Assembly (NCBI GenBank): GCA_946480815.1
Contig: CAMLLB010000026.1
Location: 1 to 52,524, forward strand
Length of the DNA: 52,524 bases
Source: an uncultured Flavobacteriales bacterium
GTDB lineage: Bacteria > Bacteroidota > Bacteroidia > Flavobacteriales > Crocinitomicaceae
Direction: 5' to 3'
Shown: in pieces, positions 33,194-41,930 of the stretch
Position numbering within the stretch: position 1 is the first letter of the stretch
Layout of the letters: each line of letters starts with the position of its first letter
Program-made: the position numbers and the translations under genes
Notes under the pieces: generated by a model
Database searches by the model: none
Seen by the model: only the letters and a program-made list of their open reading frames with translations
What the model was told of the DNA's origin: nothing

Positions 33194-34578
33194 AAATCCA
33201 GCAACTACTTATCATAGCGGCCTTGTTAGTACAAACAACTGTTTATAGTCAAGGCGAAGGTTTATTTAAAGCAAAATGCAATACGTGCCATGCCGTTGAC
33301 AAAAACTCTACCGGTCCCTGGCTCAAAGGAGTAAAAGCAAAATGGGCGGATGCCGGTGAGGAAACGGCACTGTATGAATGGGTGCGAAATTCCAAGAGCT
33401 TAATAGCCGGAGGTAAAAGTAAAATGGCATTGGCAATCAAGGACTTTTCAGGTTCTGAAATGCCTCCACAGCAAGCCACCAATGAGGAGATCGATCAAAT
33501 CCTGGATTATGTTGATACGTATACCCCACCTTTAAAGACAGATGTAACTGGCCCCACAACTGAGAAAGAGGTAAAGCTCATTCCCGATTACAAAGGAAAC
33601 CTGACAATCTTCTACGCTTTGGGAACTTTAATGCTCATCCTGCTTCTTGCCATCATTTTAATGAGCAGTTCTATCCTCTCATTTGTTAAGTCCGATGTTT
33701 TCAAACAGAAATTGAGAGACCAGCAGAATTTGACCAAGTTACTGGTTATTCTCGTAAGCCTTGGAGCGGTGTTTTTCCCAGGATACTCTTATGGAATGAG
33801 TACGCCGGACCCCGCGAATCCCGCAGAAGCAGAATATCCGTGGTTGCTGGTTGAAAAGTTCGATTTGTACGTTGTCATCGGGATCGACCTGGTATTGCTG
33901 ATCATCGTGCTTTACCTGAGAGGTTTGTTCAATGACTTCTATTATATGGTCTATCCACGTAAGGTGAAAGCGGAAAAAGCTTCCCAAAGACGAGCAGTAA
34001 AAATCCTGGTTGATTCTGTTCCGGTTGAAGAAGAAAGCAGCATTCTAATGGACCATGAATACGATGGAATCAGGGAATTGGATAACAACTTACCACCGTG
34101 GTGGGTTTGGGGATTCTATGCAAGTATCGTTTTCTCGTTCATTTACATTTTCAATTATCACCTCTTCAATACCGGTGATCTTCAGACTGAAGAGTACAAT
34201 AAGTCCATGGTCCAGGCCCAAAAAGAAATCGATCTTTATTTAAAAGAAGCAGCCATGAACGTAGATGAGAATACCGTAACGCTTCTTACCGATCCAGCGG
34301 CATTGGGAAGCGGGAAACAATTGTTTGAAGCCAATTGTACGGCTTGTCACAAAGATGGAAGCGGTGATATCGGTCCGAACCTGACAGATAACTTCTGGCT
34401 TTATGGAAATGACATTAAAACAGTTTTCGGAACGATTAAGAACGGGACAAGCAATGGAATGCCCGAGCATGCTTCCAAACTAAACCCGGTTCAATTGCAG
34501 CAAGTTGCTTCCTATGTACTCAGTATGAAATACAAACCCGGAAAAGAACCGCAGGGAAAGGAATTTCCTAAAAAATAA
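33190..34578 (+). CDS. ccoP: cbb3 oxidase subunit CcoP, unusual domain order
   Basis: A 462-residue protein with a signal peptide (about 1-20). An N-terminal cytochrome c domain has C30-x2-C33-H34. About four transmembrane helices follow (near 140-162, 178-196, 223-246, 300-322), then the CcoP signature NNLPPWWVWGF before the last one, and one C-terminal cytochrome c domain with C383-x2-C386-H387. Classical CcoP has one or two helices and two adjacent haem c domains at the C terminus; here one haem domain is in front. The start overlaps ccoQ by 4 bp. Confidence 0.9.
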   Translation: MKIQQLLIIAALLVQTTVYSQGEGLFKAKCNTCHAVDKNSTGPWLKGVKAKWADAGEETALYEWVRNSKSLIAGGKSKMALAIKDFSGSEMPPQQATNEEIDQILDYVDTYTPPLKTDVTGPTTEKEVKLIPDYKGNLTIFYALGTLMLILLLAIILMSSSILSFVKSDVFKQKLRDQQNLTKLLVILVSLGAVFFPGYSYGMSTPDPANPAEAEYPWLLVEKFDLYVVIGIDLVLLIIVLYLRGLFNDFYYMVYPRKVKAEKASQRRAVKILVDSVPVEEESSILMDHEYDGIRELDNNLPPWWVWGFYASIVFSFIYIFNYHLFNTGDLQTEEYNKSMVQAQKEIDLYLKEAAMNVDENTVTLLTDPAALGSGKQLFEANCTACHKDGSGDIGPNLTDNFWLYGNDIKTVFGTIKNGTSNGMPEHASKLNPVQLQQVASYVLSMKYKPGKEPQGKEFPKK

Positions 34579-34584
34579 GAAATC

Positions 34585-35973
34585 ATGGAAGAAGAATTCA
34601 GAGATCATATTGCAACAGTTAACGAAGACGGGAAACGTGTTTGGATTTATCCGAAAAAACCAAAAGGTAAATTCACTAACCGTCGGAAATTAATCAGCTA
34701 CTCTCTACTCATTTTCTTATTAAGTGCACCATTTATAAAAATCAATGGAGACCAACTCATTGAATTAAATATCCTGGAACGGAAATTCTCCCTATTCGGG
34801 GCAACATTCTGGCCACAAGACCTTTACCTGTTTGCGATAATGTTAATTATCGGCATTGTTTTCGTCATTCTCTTTACGATCATATACGGGCGATTGTTTT
34901 GTGGCTGGTTCTGCCCCCAGACCATTTTTATGGAGTTTGTCTTCCGCCAGGTTGAGTATTGGATCGATGGAGACTGGACGAAACAAAAAGCATTGGACAA
35001 ACAGCCATGGAATGCTCAGAAATGGGCAAAAAGGATCTTAAAACATACTATTTTTTGGCTGATCTCTTTTGTTATTGCAAATATTTTCCTGGCTTATATT
35101 ATCGGAAGTGATGCCTTATTCAAAATCATTACGGAACCTGTTCGCCTGCATATCGGGGGATTGATTTCCATTGGAATATTTACCACGTTATTTTACTTCG
35201 TTTTTTCCTGGCTGAGAGAACAGGTCTGTACAACCATTTGTCCATACGGGCGCTTGCAGGGAGTGCTTCTTGATCAAAACTCGATGGTTGTGGCATATGA
35301 TTATGTACGCGGTGAAGCCCGGGGTAAATTCAGAAAAGGAGAAGACCGGCCAACAGCAAAAAAAGGAGATTGCATTGATTGTTTGCAATGCGTTCATGTT
35401 TGCCCGACGGGAATAGATATCCGGAACGGAACACAATTGGAATGTGTGAATTGTACGGCCTGTATTGATGCCTGCGACACCATGATGGAAGGGGTTGGAT
35501 TGGAAAAAGGATTGATCCGCTTCGTTTCAGAGAACGGGATCAAAAACCGCACACGCTTTCAATGGACACGCAGAGTGATTTCTTACACTGCCTTACTGGT
35601 TGTTCTGATCGGTATCTGGATTACCCTGATGGCCATGCGGGAAGATTTCTCGACAACTATTTTACGTCAGCGCGGATCTACCTACCAAATAACCCAGGAA
35701 AAGGATATCAGCAATATTTTTGAAATTGATCTGACAAACAAAACAAAAGAATTGTTCCATGTGAAGTTAATTTCTGCAAATCCTTCCGTGAAACTGGAAT
35801 TGGCAAACGATTCACTTAAACTGCCCGGGCAAAAGCATATCCGTGAGCGCTTTTTAGCGCGCTTCCCCTATGCTTTCATCCAAAAAGGAACCCGCAAGAT
35901 CGATATCATCATCATCGGAAATGGAAAAGAAATTGATCGGGTGCGGGTGAAAGTGATCGGGCCAAGTTTTTAA
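34585..35973 (+). CDS. ccoG: cbb3 oxidase accessory protein CcoG (4Fe-4S)
   Basis: A 462-residue membrane protein with about five helices and two 4Fe-4S cluster motifs: C263/C266/C269 with C273, and C287/C290/C293 with C297. Earlier cysteine pairs FCGWFCPQ (106, 110) and CTTICPYGR (215, 219) are conserved in CcoG/RdxA/FixG. A C-terminal Ig-like domain follows the last helix. CcoG is thought to reduce copper for CcoI-dependent assembly. 6-bp gap after ccoP. Confidence 0.95.
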   Translation: MEEEFRDHIATVNEDGKRVWIYPKKPKGKFTNRRKLISYSLLIFLLSAPFIKINGDQLIELNILERKFSLFGATFWPQDLYLFAIMLIIGIVFVILFTIIYGRLFCGWFCPQTIFMEFVFRQVEYWIDGDWTKQKALDKQPWNAQKWAKRILKHTIFWLISFVIANIFLAYIIGSDALFKIITEPVRLHIGGLISIGIFTTLFYFVFSWLREQVCTTICPYGRLQGVLLDQNSMVVAYDYVRGEARGKFRKGEDRPTAKKGDCIDCLQCVHVCPTGIDIRNGTQLECVNCTACIDACDTMMEGVGLEKGLIRFVSENGIKNRTRFQWTRRVISYTALLVVLIGIWITLMAMREDFSTTILRQRGSTYQITQEKDISNIFEIDLTNKTKELFHVKLISANPSVKLELANDSLKLPGQKHIRERFLARFPYAFIQKGTRKIDIIIIGNGKEIDRVRVKVIGPSF

Positions 35974-35994
35974 GAAAAATATAAAACAGAAATT

Positions 35995-36420
35995 ATGAAT
36001 TGGGGAAAAAGAATTATTATCGGGATGGCATTGTTCATGGGTTTTATCCTAACCTTGGTAACGATCCTGATGCGCCAAAAAATTGATTTGGTAGAGGAAG
36101 ATTATTACAAACGTGAGTTGAATTATGACAGTCAGTTAAATGCCCAAAAAATATATGCTTCCGCTACTGAGAAAATCAGCTTTGAGAGCAAGGCAGACAG
36201 TCTGTTGATCTATTTTCCAAAGGACTTTCAATCAAAAGAAGTAACGATTAACTTTCAACGTCCGAATGACAAAAACAGGGATGTCTCTTTCAAGATAACA
36301 CCTATAGAAAAAGTGGTCATTCCAACAGAAAACTTTCCAAAAGGTTTATTCAACTGTACTATTCAAGGTTCAATAAAAAACCAACCCTATGAAATGTCTC
36401 AGCAAATTACCATTCCGTAA
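35995..36420 (+). CDS. ccoH: CcoH/FixH family protein
   Basis: A 141-residue protein with one N-terminal transmembrane helix (about 5-25) and a periplasmic beta-rich domain, starting MNWGKRIIIGMALFMGFI. The EEDYYKRELNYDSQLNA stretch after the helix is typical of FixH. It acts in cbb3 assembly or stability. The stop shares one base with the next start (TAATG). Confidence 0.9.
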   Translation: MNWGKRIIIGMALFMGFILTLVTILMRQKIDLVEEDYYKRELNYDSQLNAQKIYASATEKISFESKADSLLIYFPKDFQSKEVTINFQRPNDKNRDVSFKITPIEKVVIPTENFPKGLFNCTIQGSIKNQPYEMSQQITIP

Positions 36421-37145
36421 TGATTTTCCTGATTAGCTCATTCGTTTTGGGACTTGCGGGTTCGTTTCACTGTATCGGTATGTGCGGGCCAATTGCGCTC
36501 GCACTTCCGGTAAACAGGAAATCGGGCACAACGATTTTGATGGGCATTTTAACAGCGAATACCGGCCGGATCATAACGTATATGCTTTTGGGGTTTGTAA
36601 TCGGGAGTATTGGATTTTCATTGAATTTATTTCGCTTGTTCCAGGTCTTGAGTATCCTTTTCGGTATCGGTTTAATTATCATTGCCTGGAGAAAACACTG
36701 GCTGAAACACATGGAGTTTCGTACTCCCCGATTTCAACGATGGGTTTCCGGCCAGATGCACCAACTGCTTCGTCAAAACGGATCGCTGAAATTATTCGGA
36801 ATCGGGTTATTGAATGGTTTACTCCCTTGCGGAATGATTTTTTTGGCATTGACTAACGCCCTTTTAGCTGAAAACCCGGTTGGAAGTGCATCCTCCATGG
36901 CTGCGTTCGGATTGGGTACACTTCCCGCTTTGATCGGAGTAGGATTCTTTGCTCAACATATCAACCAAACATTTCGCAGTAAACTAACCAGGGCTTTTCC
37001 CTATTTGTTATCTGTTATCGGATTGTTGGTGATTTTACGCGGGGCGAATCTCGGAATTCCTGTTTTAAGCCCGAAAATGGAGCAACAAACAACTTTGGGA
37101 CATCGAAAAACACTCCTTATTGAATGTCACAAACCTCAAAACTAA
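36420..37145 (+). CDS. TauE/SafE-DsbD_2-like membrane protein of the cbb3 cluster
   Basis: A 241-residue protein with about six helices and the motif GSFHCIGMCGPIALALP (H17, C18, C22) near the N terminus. This belongs to the 'sulfite exporter TauE/SafE'/DsbD_2-like family regularly found last in cco clusters of Bacteroidota, where a metal or electron transfer role in oxidase maturation is suspected. It shares one base with ccoH, so it is co-translated with it. Confidence 0.85.
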   Translation: MIFLISSFVLGLAGSFHCIGMCGPIALALPVNRKSGTTILMGILTANTGRIITYMLLGFVIGSIGFSLNLFRLFQVLSILFGIGLIIIAWRKHWLKHMEFRTPRFQRWVSGQMHQLLRQNGSLKLFGIGLLNGLLPCGMIFLALTNALLAENPVGSASSMAAFGLGTLPALIGVGFFAQHINQTFRSKLTRAFPYLLSVIGLLVILRGANLGIPVLSPKMEQQTTLGHRKTLLIECHKPQN

Positions 37146-37182
37146 TCCCGAATTAAATGCAATTATTTAGTACTTTCGATTT

Positions 37183-37602
37183 ATGGATACCAGCATATTT
37201 GCGAACAAGGCCATTATTCCCGGGACGAATGATTTATCCGGTGCTCTGAAAGACACTTGCAGTCTATGGAATGTAATTCGTGATCACGTCCATAAACTAT
37301 ACCCTGAAGCTATTGATGAATGGCATTATTCCGGAGCTAAATATGGCTGGAGTTTTAGGATAAAAGACAAAAAACGGGTCATTGTTTACCTGCTGCCAAG
37401 AGAGGGTTTTTTCAAGGTTGCTTTTGTTTTCGGACAAAAAGCAAGCGATACCATTCTGGAAAGCACAATTGCAGCAGATATTAAGGAGCTTTTGAAATCA
37501 GCCAAAGTCTATGCTGAAGGACGAGGTATCCGGATTGATATCCTGGACGGAGCCCTTCTGGAAGATGTGAAGCAAATGGTCGAAATCAAATTAAGCCATT
37601 AG
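37183..37602 (+). CDS. DUF3788 protein
   Basis: A 139-residue soluble protein matching the DUF3788 pattern: an N-terminal helix, AIDEWHYSGAKYGWSFRIK, a KKRVIVYLLPREGFFKVAFVFG strand pair (family signature), and a C-terminal helix. The function is unknown. It lies 37 bp after the cco operon and may be read through from it. It is convergent with a very small minus-strand gene. Confidence 0.85.
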   Translation: MDTSIFANKAIIPGTNDLSGALKDTCSLWNVIRDHVHKLYPEAIDEWHYSGAKYGWSFRIKDKKRVIVYLLPREGFFKVAFVFGQKASDTILESTIAADIKELLKSAKVYAEGRGIRIDILDGALLEDVKQMVEIKLSH

Positions 37603-37603
37603 A

Positions 37604-37729
37604 TCACTCCAGGTTCTTTTGTAAGTTCATTTCACCGAGTAATTTTTCGGGAATAGGTCTGCAGGCACATTTTTTTTGATGTTCTAAATGCCATTTAACC
37701 CGTTGCTCAAACGTTGCATTTTTCGGCAT
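37604..37729 (-). CDS. 41-residue conserved-looking small protein with CxC motif
   Basis: ATG at 37727-37729, TGA at 37604-37606. The peptide begins MPKNATFEQRVKWHLEHQKK, then has CACRPIP and a helical end. The arrangement W-H-x-E-H-x5-C-x-C-R-x-I-P looks like a compact metal-binding or structured motif. I think I have seen relatives in other Bacteroidota, but cannot name a family. It is 1 bp from the convergent DUF3788 stop. Confidence 0.55.
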   Translation of the reverse strand: MPKNATFEQRVKWHLEHQKKCACRPIPEKLLGEMNLQKNLE

Positions 37730-37826
37730 TTTGTTTTTCTCATGCCATTCCTTGTTTATTTTCATCCGGCATCATTTTAAAAGTTTCTTTTGTCAAACTG
37801 CCAAATACAGAAAGCGCCTGCTTGTC

Positions 37827-38660
37827 TCAGGACCTGATTTCCTCAAATGCTTTCCCAAAATTTTCAATCACATCCGAAATGATCATACTCTCGGAACTTT
37901 GTTCATTCAACGTTATGTCGGCCGCGAGACCATGCAAGAAAACAGCCAGTTTTGCTGCATTTACCGAAATATAACCCTGCGCTAAAAAAGAGGTGATCAA
38001 ACCTGTCAGCGCATCACCTGATCCGCCTTTTGCAAGACCTGCATTCCCGGTAGGATTGTAAAATACTTCTTCTGCAGTGATAATTGCTGTAGGATGGCCC
38101 TTTAAAATGATAATGAGATCGTATTTCTTTGCCTGGGTGATGGCTGTATTGATTCTTTCCTCCTGGGTTTCGTGAACTCCAAAAAGCCGGTCAAATTCAC
38201 CTACATGCGGTGTGATGATCGTTTTTTCCGGAAGGCTCTCCAGGAGTTTTTTGTTATCTGAAAGGATCGTAAGCGCATCCGCATCCAACACGATCGGAAC
38301 CTTCGATTGGATCATGACCGAAACCAGTACTTCCTCCGAAACAGGATTGATCCCCATTCCCGGACCAATTCCAATAGCAGTAAACCGTTCCAGTTTGTAG
38401 TGGTCATCTTCCCGCATCATCAACATGGCTTCAGGAATAGAAGCCTGTAAAATCATCCGTTCTTCAAACGGCACACACACTGTCAGTAAACCAACTCCGG
38501 AGCGAACGGCAGCTTTTGCTGAAATTATGGCTGCTCCCATCATTCCTCTTCGACCGGCAATAATCAATCCATGACCATAATCGCTTTTGTTTGAAGTGGC
38601 TTCTCTTTCCTTTAGCAAGGATTTGATTTCATTACTTTTGAGCATATTCATGATGTGCAT
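37827..38660 (-). CDS. nnrD: ADP-dependent NAD(P)H-hydrate dehydratase
   Basis: A 277-residue protein with the ribokinase-like NnrD motifs: LDADAL at 125-130, TPHVGEF at 150-156 and GGSGDALTG at 212-220 (catalytic D216). It repairs damaged NAD(P)HX. The epimerase half (NnrE), often fused, is missing here. It follows the fused regulator gene on the same strand, 63 bp away, so it may be in the same operon. Internal Met 4 or 6 are alternative starts. Confidence 0.92.
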   Translation of the reverse strand: MHIMNMLKSNEIKSLLKEREATSNKSDYGHGLIIAGRRGMMGAAIISAKAAVRSGVGLLTVCVPFEERMILQASIPEAMLMMREDDHYKLERFTAIGIGPGMGINPVSEEVLVSVMIQSKVPIVLDADALTILSDNKKLLESLPEKTIITPHVGEFDRLFGVHETQEERINTAITQAKKYDLIIILKGHPTAIITAEEVFYNPTGNAGLAKGGSGDALTGLITSFLAQGYISVNAAKLAVFLHGLAADITLNEQSSESMIISDVIENFGKAFEEIRS

Positions 38661-38723
38661 TTTTTAAGTCCATCATTTTCGTATAAGGTACGATTTTCGG
38701 TTGACTTATCAACTATACCAATA

Positions 38724-39782
38724 TCAGTTTTTCATACCTGCCAATTTATTGTAATCAAGGATGGTGATCGTACTTCCTGAAATTTCGATGTACTTGTCTT
38801 CCTTAAAATCACTCAGGGTACGAATCACTGTTTCTTTTGCAGTACCGACCAGGTTCGCCAGGTCTTCACGCGAAACGTTCATACTGAATTGCTGATCCGT
38901 TTCGTTTTTGTAAGTATCCGACAACTTTACCAAAGCTTCGGCTACCCGCTTTCTAACGGAGTTGTAAGCCAGGCGCATCAACTGTTGTTCGTTTTCGAGC
39001 AAATTATCGGAAAGTAATTCAATGAATTTTCGCGCCACTTCCGTATTCCTGTAAATGAGCGAAAAAAAATCGTCTTTGGGAATCATATAGATCTCGGAAT
39101 CTTCCAGTGCAGCTGCAGAATGAATGAATTGTTCGTCCTTAAGAAGCGACAAAAAACCAAAAAAATCGCCCGCTTTGTGCAAGCTGCTGATGAGCTCTTT
39201 TCCCTGGTCGTTCTTCTGGTAGATTTTTACTTTTCCCTTATGAATAAAATAAATTCCCTTCGGATAACTGCCTTCGAGGAACACCGTATCCTTTTTTTTG
39301 TAGTGCCTTATCTCACGCGATTCCGATAATTCTTTCAGTGCTTCAAAGCTTTTGGCTTCATCCAAAAAATGGTTGACTCCGTCCATGTTCTTGGCAAATT
39401 GCTTTTTCAGGATATCCGTTTTATTCAGTCGTGTTTCGATGGCACTAAGCAATTCCTGGTCTGTAAAGGGTTTCGTCAGATAATCGTCGGCCCCCATGGA
39501 CATTCCTTTGCGTACATCGCCCCGATCCGCTTTAGCCGTCAGGAAAATAAACGGAATACCCGCCGTAGTTTCATTTTTGGACAACAGGTGCAACACACCA
39601 TATCCATCCAGGACAGGCATCATGATATCACAGATGATCAGGTCGGGAAGCTCTTTGAGAGCAAGCTGTACCCCTTCCTTACCATTTTCAGCAGTCAAAA
39701 CGTTGTATTGTGCCAGATCCAGGATTTCCGCTGTGTTCTCGCGAATATCCTTGTTATCTTCAATGAGCAGTATTTTTTTCAT
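38724..39782 (-). CDS. Response regulator fused to a Crp/Fnr transcription factor
   Basis: A 352-residue fusion. Receiver domain about 1-120 with E8-D9 pocket, phosphoacceptor D52 (ICDIMMP) and K104-region TKPF. A cyclic-nucleotide-binding-like barrel covers about 155-270. A C-terminal HTH_Crp (about 275-350) has SREDLANLVGTAKETVIRTL, with the Glu and Arg that contact TGA/TCA in Crp/Fnr proteins kept. The only cysteine is C51, so there is no Fnr iron-sulfur cluster. It is the probable binder of the TGA-N6-TCA boxes around it. It follows the PAS kinase gene by 10 bp. I infer phosphorylation replaces direct oxygen sensing. Confidence 0.93.
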   Translation of the reverse strand: MKKILLIEDNKDIRENTAEILDLAQYNVLTAENGKEGVQLALKELPDLIICDIMMPVLDGYGVLHLLSKNETTAGIPFIFLTAKADRGDVRKGMSMGADDYLTKPFTDQELLSAIETRLNKTDILKKQFAKNMDGVNHFLDEAKSFEALKELSESREIRHYKKKDTVFLEGSYPKGIYFIHKGKVKIYQKNDQGKELISSLHKAGDFFGFLSLLKDEQFIHSAAALEDSEIYMIPKDDFFSLIYRNTEVARKFIELLSDNLLENEQQLMRLAYNSVRKRVAEALVKLSDTYKNETDQQFSMNVSREDLANLVGTAKETVIRTLSDFKEDKYIEISGSTITILDYNKLAGMKN

Positions 39783-39792
39783 AGGTTTAAAT

Positions 39793-40995
39793 TTAAGCCG
39801 GAATGACTAAAGTTACAGTCGTTCCTGTATTCTGGGTACTTTCAATTGTGACTTTTCCGTTCATGAGTTCTGCATATCGCGCAACGATATTCAGCCCCAA
39901 ACCGGTTCCTTGGATGTGAGTTGCATTTCCACCGCGGAAGAATCGCTCGAAAAGGTGTTCCTGGTCCTCTTCACTGATACCGATACCGTGATCCTTTACC
40001 CAAATGGAAATGGTGTGCTCATTGACCAGAGCATGTAATTCGATCGCTGCTGCTTCAGGAGAAAATTTAATGGCATTCGAAATTAAATTGAAGAGGATAT
40101 TCCGCAATAATTTAGGATCCAGCACCACTTGCTCAACACCGGAATAATGCTGATCGATGTATTGTTTTTCCCCCAGCATACCCTGCATTTCGGAGCTGAT
40201 GTCCTGCAGAAATTGCTTGAGATTTATATCTTCCGGCATATTTTGGACTTTACCCTCCTCCAGTTTGGAAACGGAAAGAAAATCATTGAGAATATCCGTG
40301 AGGTTCACGATCGATTTTTCAATTTTTCGAATATGCTTTGTGTGATTCTCCTTATCATTCCGTTCGTTATACCTGCTAACCAATGAAAGTGAAGACATCA
40401 TGGTCGTAAGAGGAGTGCGGAATTCATGGGAAGCCATCGAAACGAACCGCGATTTCATTTCATTCAGCTCTTTTTCTTTAGCCAATGAAGCATCGAGTTC
40501 TTTTTGGGTCCGTTCCAGTTCTTTAATTGCCTCTTCCAGCACAAGTGTCCTGTTCTTAACTTGTTTCTCAAGATCTTCCGAATAGTTACGGAGTCTTCTT
40601 TCTGCTTCTTTCCGAAGCGTGATATCTACAATAAAGGCGATTACAAAGTTGCCTTCGGCAGCGCTGTATGGACTCAGACTGATTTCAACCGGAAATTCAG
40701 AGCCATCTTTTTTCAGACCGAATAGTTCCATTCCCAATCCCATTGCTCTTGCATGCGGATGACGAGCATAATCTGCCCTGTTATTTTCGTGTTTATGTGT
40801 AAACCTGGAAGGTACAAGTGCTTCAATTTTCACCCCGGTTAATTCTCCCGGGCCATAGCCAAACAGTTTTTCAGCACTGGGGTTAATTCGTGTAATCCGT
40901 CCTTCTGCATTCGTCACCAGGATTCCTTCGGTAGCGTGTAAAAACAACGCATCGATTCCTTCTTTGCTTTCCATTCTTTTACGTTGGTATTCCAT
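39793..40995 (-). CDS. PAS-domain histidine kinase, partner of the fused regulator
   Basis: A 400-residue soluble kinase: PAS domain (about 14-128), coiled coil (about 130-180), HisKA with H190 in MASHEFRTPLTT, and HATPase_c with N box NLISNAIKFSP and G boxes. No transmembrane helix. The PAS loop, aligned from memory without gaps to FixL up to its KKDG-like end, puts H69 on the FixL haem-ligand histidine, but the oxygen-sensing Arg position is Met89. Haem binding is therefore possible, not shown; this His also occurs in non-haem PAS domains. The gene has its own tandem-box promoter, implying autoregulation. Confidence 0.92.
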   Translation of the reverse strand: MEYQRKRMESKEGIDALFLHATEGILVTNAEGRITRINPSAEKLFGYGPGELTGVKIEALVPSRFTHKHENNRADYARHPHARAMGLGMELFGLKKDGSEFPVEISLSPYSAAEGNFVIAFIVDITLRKEAERRLRNYSEDLEKQVKNRTLVLEEAIKELERTQKELDASLAKEKELNEMKSRFVSMASHEFRTPLTTMMSSLSLVSRYNERNDKENHTKHIRKIEKSIVNLTDILNDFLSVSKLEEGKVQNMPEDINLKQFLQDISSEMQGMLGEKQYIDQHYSGVEQVVLDPKLLRNILFNLISNAIKFSPEAAAIELHALVNEHTISIWVKDHGIGISEEDQEHLFERFFRGGNATHIQGTGLGLNIVARYAELMNGKVTIESTQNTGTTVTLVIPA

Positions 40996-41024
40996 AACGA
41001 ATATACACTTTTTGGGACGGGTAT

Positions 41025-41089
41025 CAAAAGTAAAGCTTGTATCAGACCGATTAGATGATTTTTATCATCTTTTATATTGACACTGATCA
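41025..41089 (-). promoter_or_regulatory. Fnr/Crp-type tandem-box promoter of the PAS kinase operon
   Basis: On the minus strand: distal box at 41078-41089 (plus-strand TGACACTGATCA), proximal box at 41056-41067 (TGATTTTTATCA), 22 bp apart, -7 element TACTTTTG at 41032-41025. The proximal centre is 36.5 nt from the -7 terminal G. Predicted leader about 25 nt. Both boxes are perfect TGA-N6-TCA. Confidence 0.88.
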
Positions 41090-41100
41090 TTACCGGGCAC

Positions 41101-41134
41101 AAAAAAGCACCCTCCACGAATGAAGGGTGTTTTT
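41101..41134 (-). terminator. Terminator of the BON gene
   Basis: CACCCT/AGGGTG stem with flanking A6 and T5, so it is effective on the minus strand (T6 after the stem) and possibly on both. It separates the BON gene from the kinase promoter, whose distal box begins 12 bp away. Confidence 0.82.
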
Positions 41135-41154
41135 ATGTAACTCAAAAACCGGTT

Positions 41155-41838
41155 TTACAATTCCCTGCCAAGTTCTGCATATGAGGGAATTCTCACCTCA
41201 ATATTATTCTCAACAGCAGCAACTCCCGGCGCGTTCCAGGCCACCTGTTCCGCTTCCCTTTTCTCAGAGTAAGAGCGCACCTTACCTGTCAGGATTACCT
41301 TGTCCCCGACATTTTCTATGTGGATCCCGTTTGCATCAACGGATGCACTTCGTTCAAATGCCGAAGCAATTTTCTTTTTGATATCGGCAGGATTTAACTT
41401 CGGCGTTACTTTCACCAGGTTACTGATCCCTTTTACTCCGGTAATTGTCGAAATAGCATCCCGGACAGCCTGTTGTTCATAGGCCCATTCGACCATACCA
41501 TCTGCAGTGACCCAGCCGTTCTCAACCTTTACTTTAATTTTATCAGAAGGAACAAGTACATTCCATTTCAGGGCATTCACTGTTGCTTCTGCTAATTCTG
41601 TATCTGTCCGTTGATCGTGAAAACTCAATTTAATCACGATGTCTTCCGCAATTCCTTTCACTCCTGCCACTTTCAAAGCTGCTTTTTCCGCTATTTTCTT
41701 TTCCTGATAAGTGTCCACTGTTCCGGAAAGAGTAACCACCCCGTTTTTCACCGCAACACCAATTTCCGATGAATGGATAGCCGGTTCCCACTTTAACTCT
41801 TCCATGACATCTTTTTGTATTTCTTCATCTGTTTTCAT
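41155..41838 (-). CDS. Triple BON-domain protein
   Basis: A 227-residue protein made of three BON domains (about 3-72, 78-146, 150-220), each with the pattern VxVxNGxVTLSGxV...A...VxGV. There is no signal peptide or lipobox, so it is probably cytoplasmic unless exported otherwise. BON proteins of this type are stress-induced and bind membranes or phospholipids in OsmY-like proteins. It has its own tandem-box promoter divergent from the DoxX operon. Confidence 0.9.
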   Translation of the reverse strand: MKTDEEIQKDVMEELKWEPAIHSSEIGVAVKNGVVTLSGTVDTYQEKKIAEKAALKVAGVKGIAEDIVIKLSFHDQRTDTELAEATVNALKWNVLVPSDKIKVKVENGWVTADGMVEWAYEQQAVRDAISTITGVKGISNLVKVTPKLNPADIKKKIASAFERSASVDANGIHIENVGDKVILTGKVRSYSEKREAEQVAWNAPGVAAVENNIEVRIPSYAELGREL

Positions 41839-41864
41839 ACTCAGCGAATTAAAAGTTTATATGG

Positions 41865-41929
41865 CAAAGATCCCGTTTCAAAAGAACGCCCGAAATGACA
41901 GGGGTCACCGGGTAAGCTGAAAAAACTCA
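41865..41929 (-). promoter_or_regulatory. Fnr/Crp-type tandem-box promoter of the BON gene
   Basis: On the minus strand: distal box at 41918-41929 (plus-strand TGAAAAAACTCA), proximal box at 41896-41907 (TGACAGGGGTCA), 22 bp apart, -7 candidate GATCTTTG at 41872-41865. Proximal centre to -7 G is 36.5 nt. One base separates its distal box from the distal box of the divergent DoxX promoter. Confidence 0.8.
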
Positions 41930-41930
41930 T

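Noticed and set aside
37714..37985. Two 84-86-codon plus-strand frames
   Set aside because: Antisense to nnrD and to the 41-residue gene; the minus-strand genes have clear motifs.
38661..38723. TTGACTTATCAA before nnrD as a regulon box
   Set aside because: Spacing is TGA-N4-TCA, two bases short, and there is no partner box or -7 element at the fixed distance.
39793..40995. Calling the PAS kinase a proven FixL haem sensor
   Set aside because: The haem-ligand-like His69 also occurs in non-haem PAS domains, and the FixL Arg220 position is Met89.
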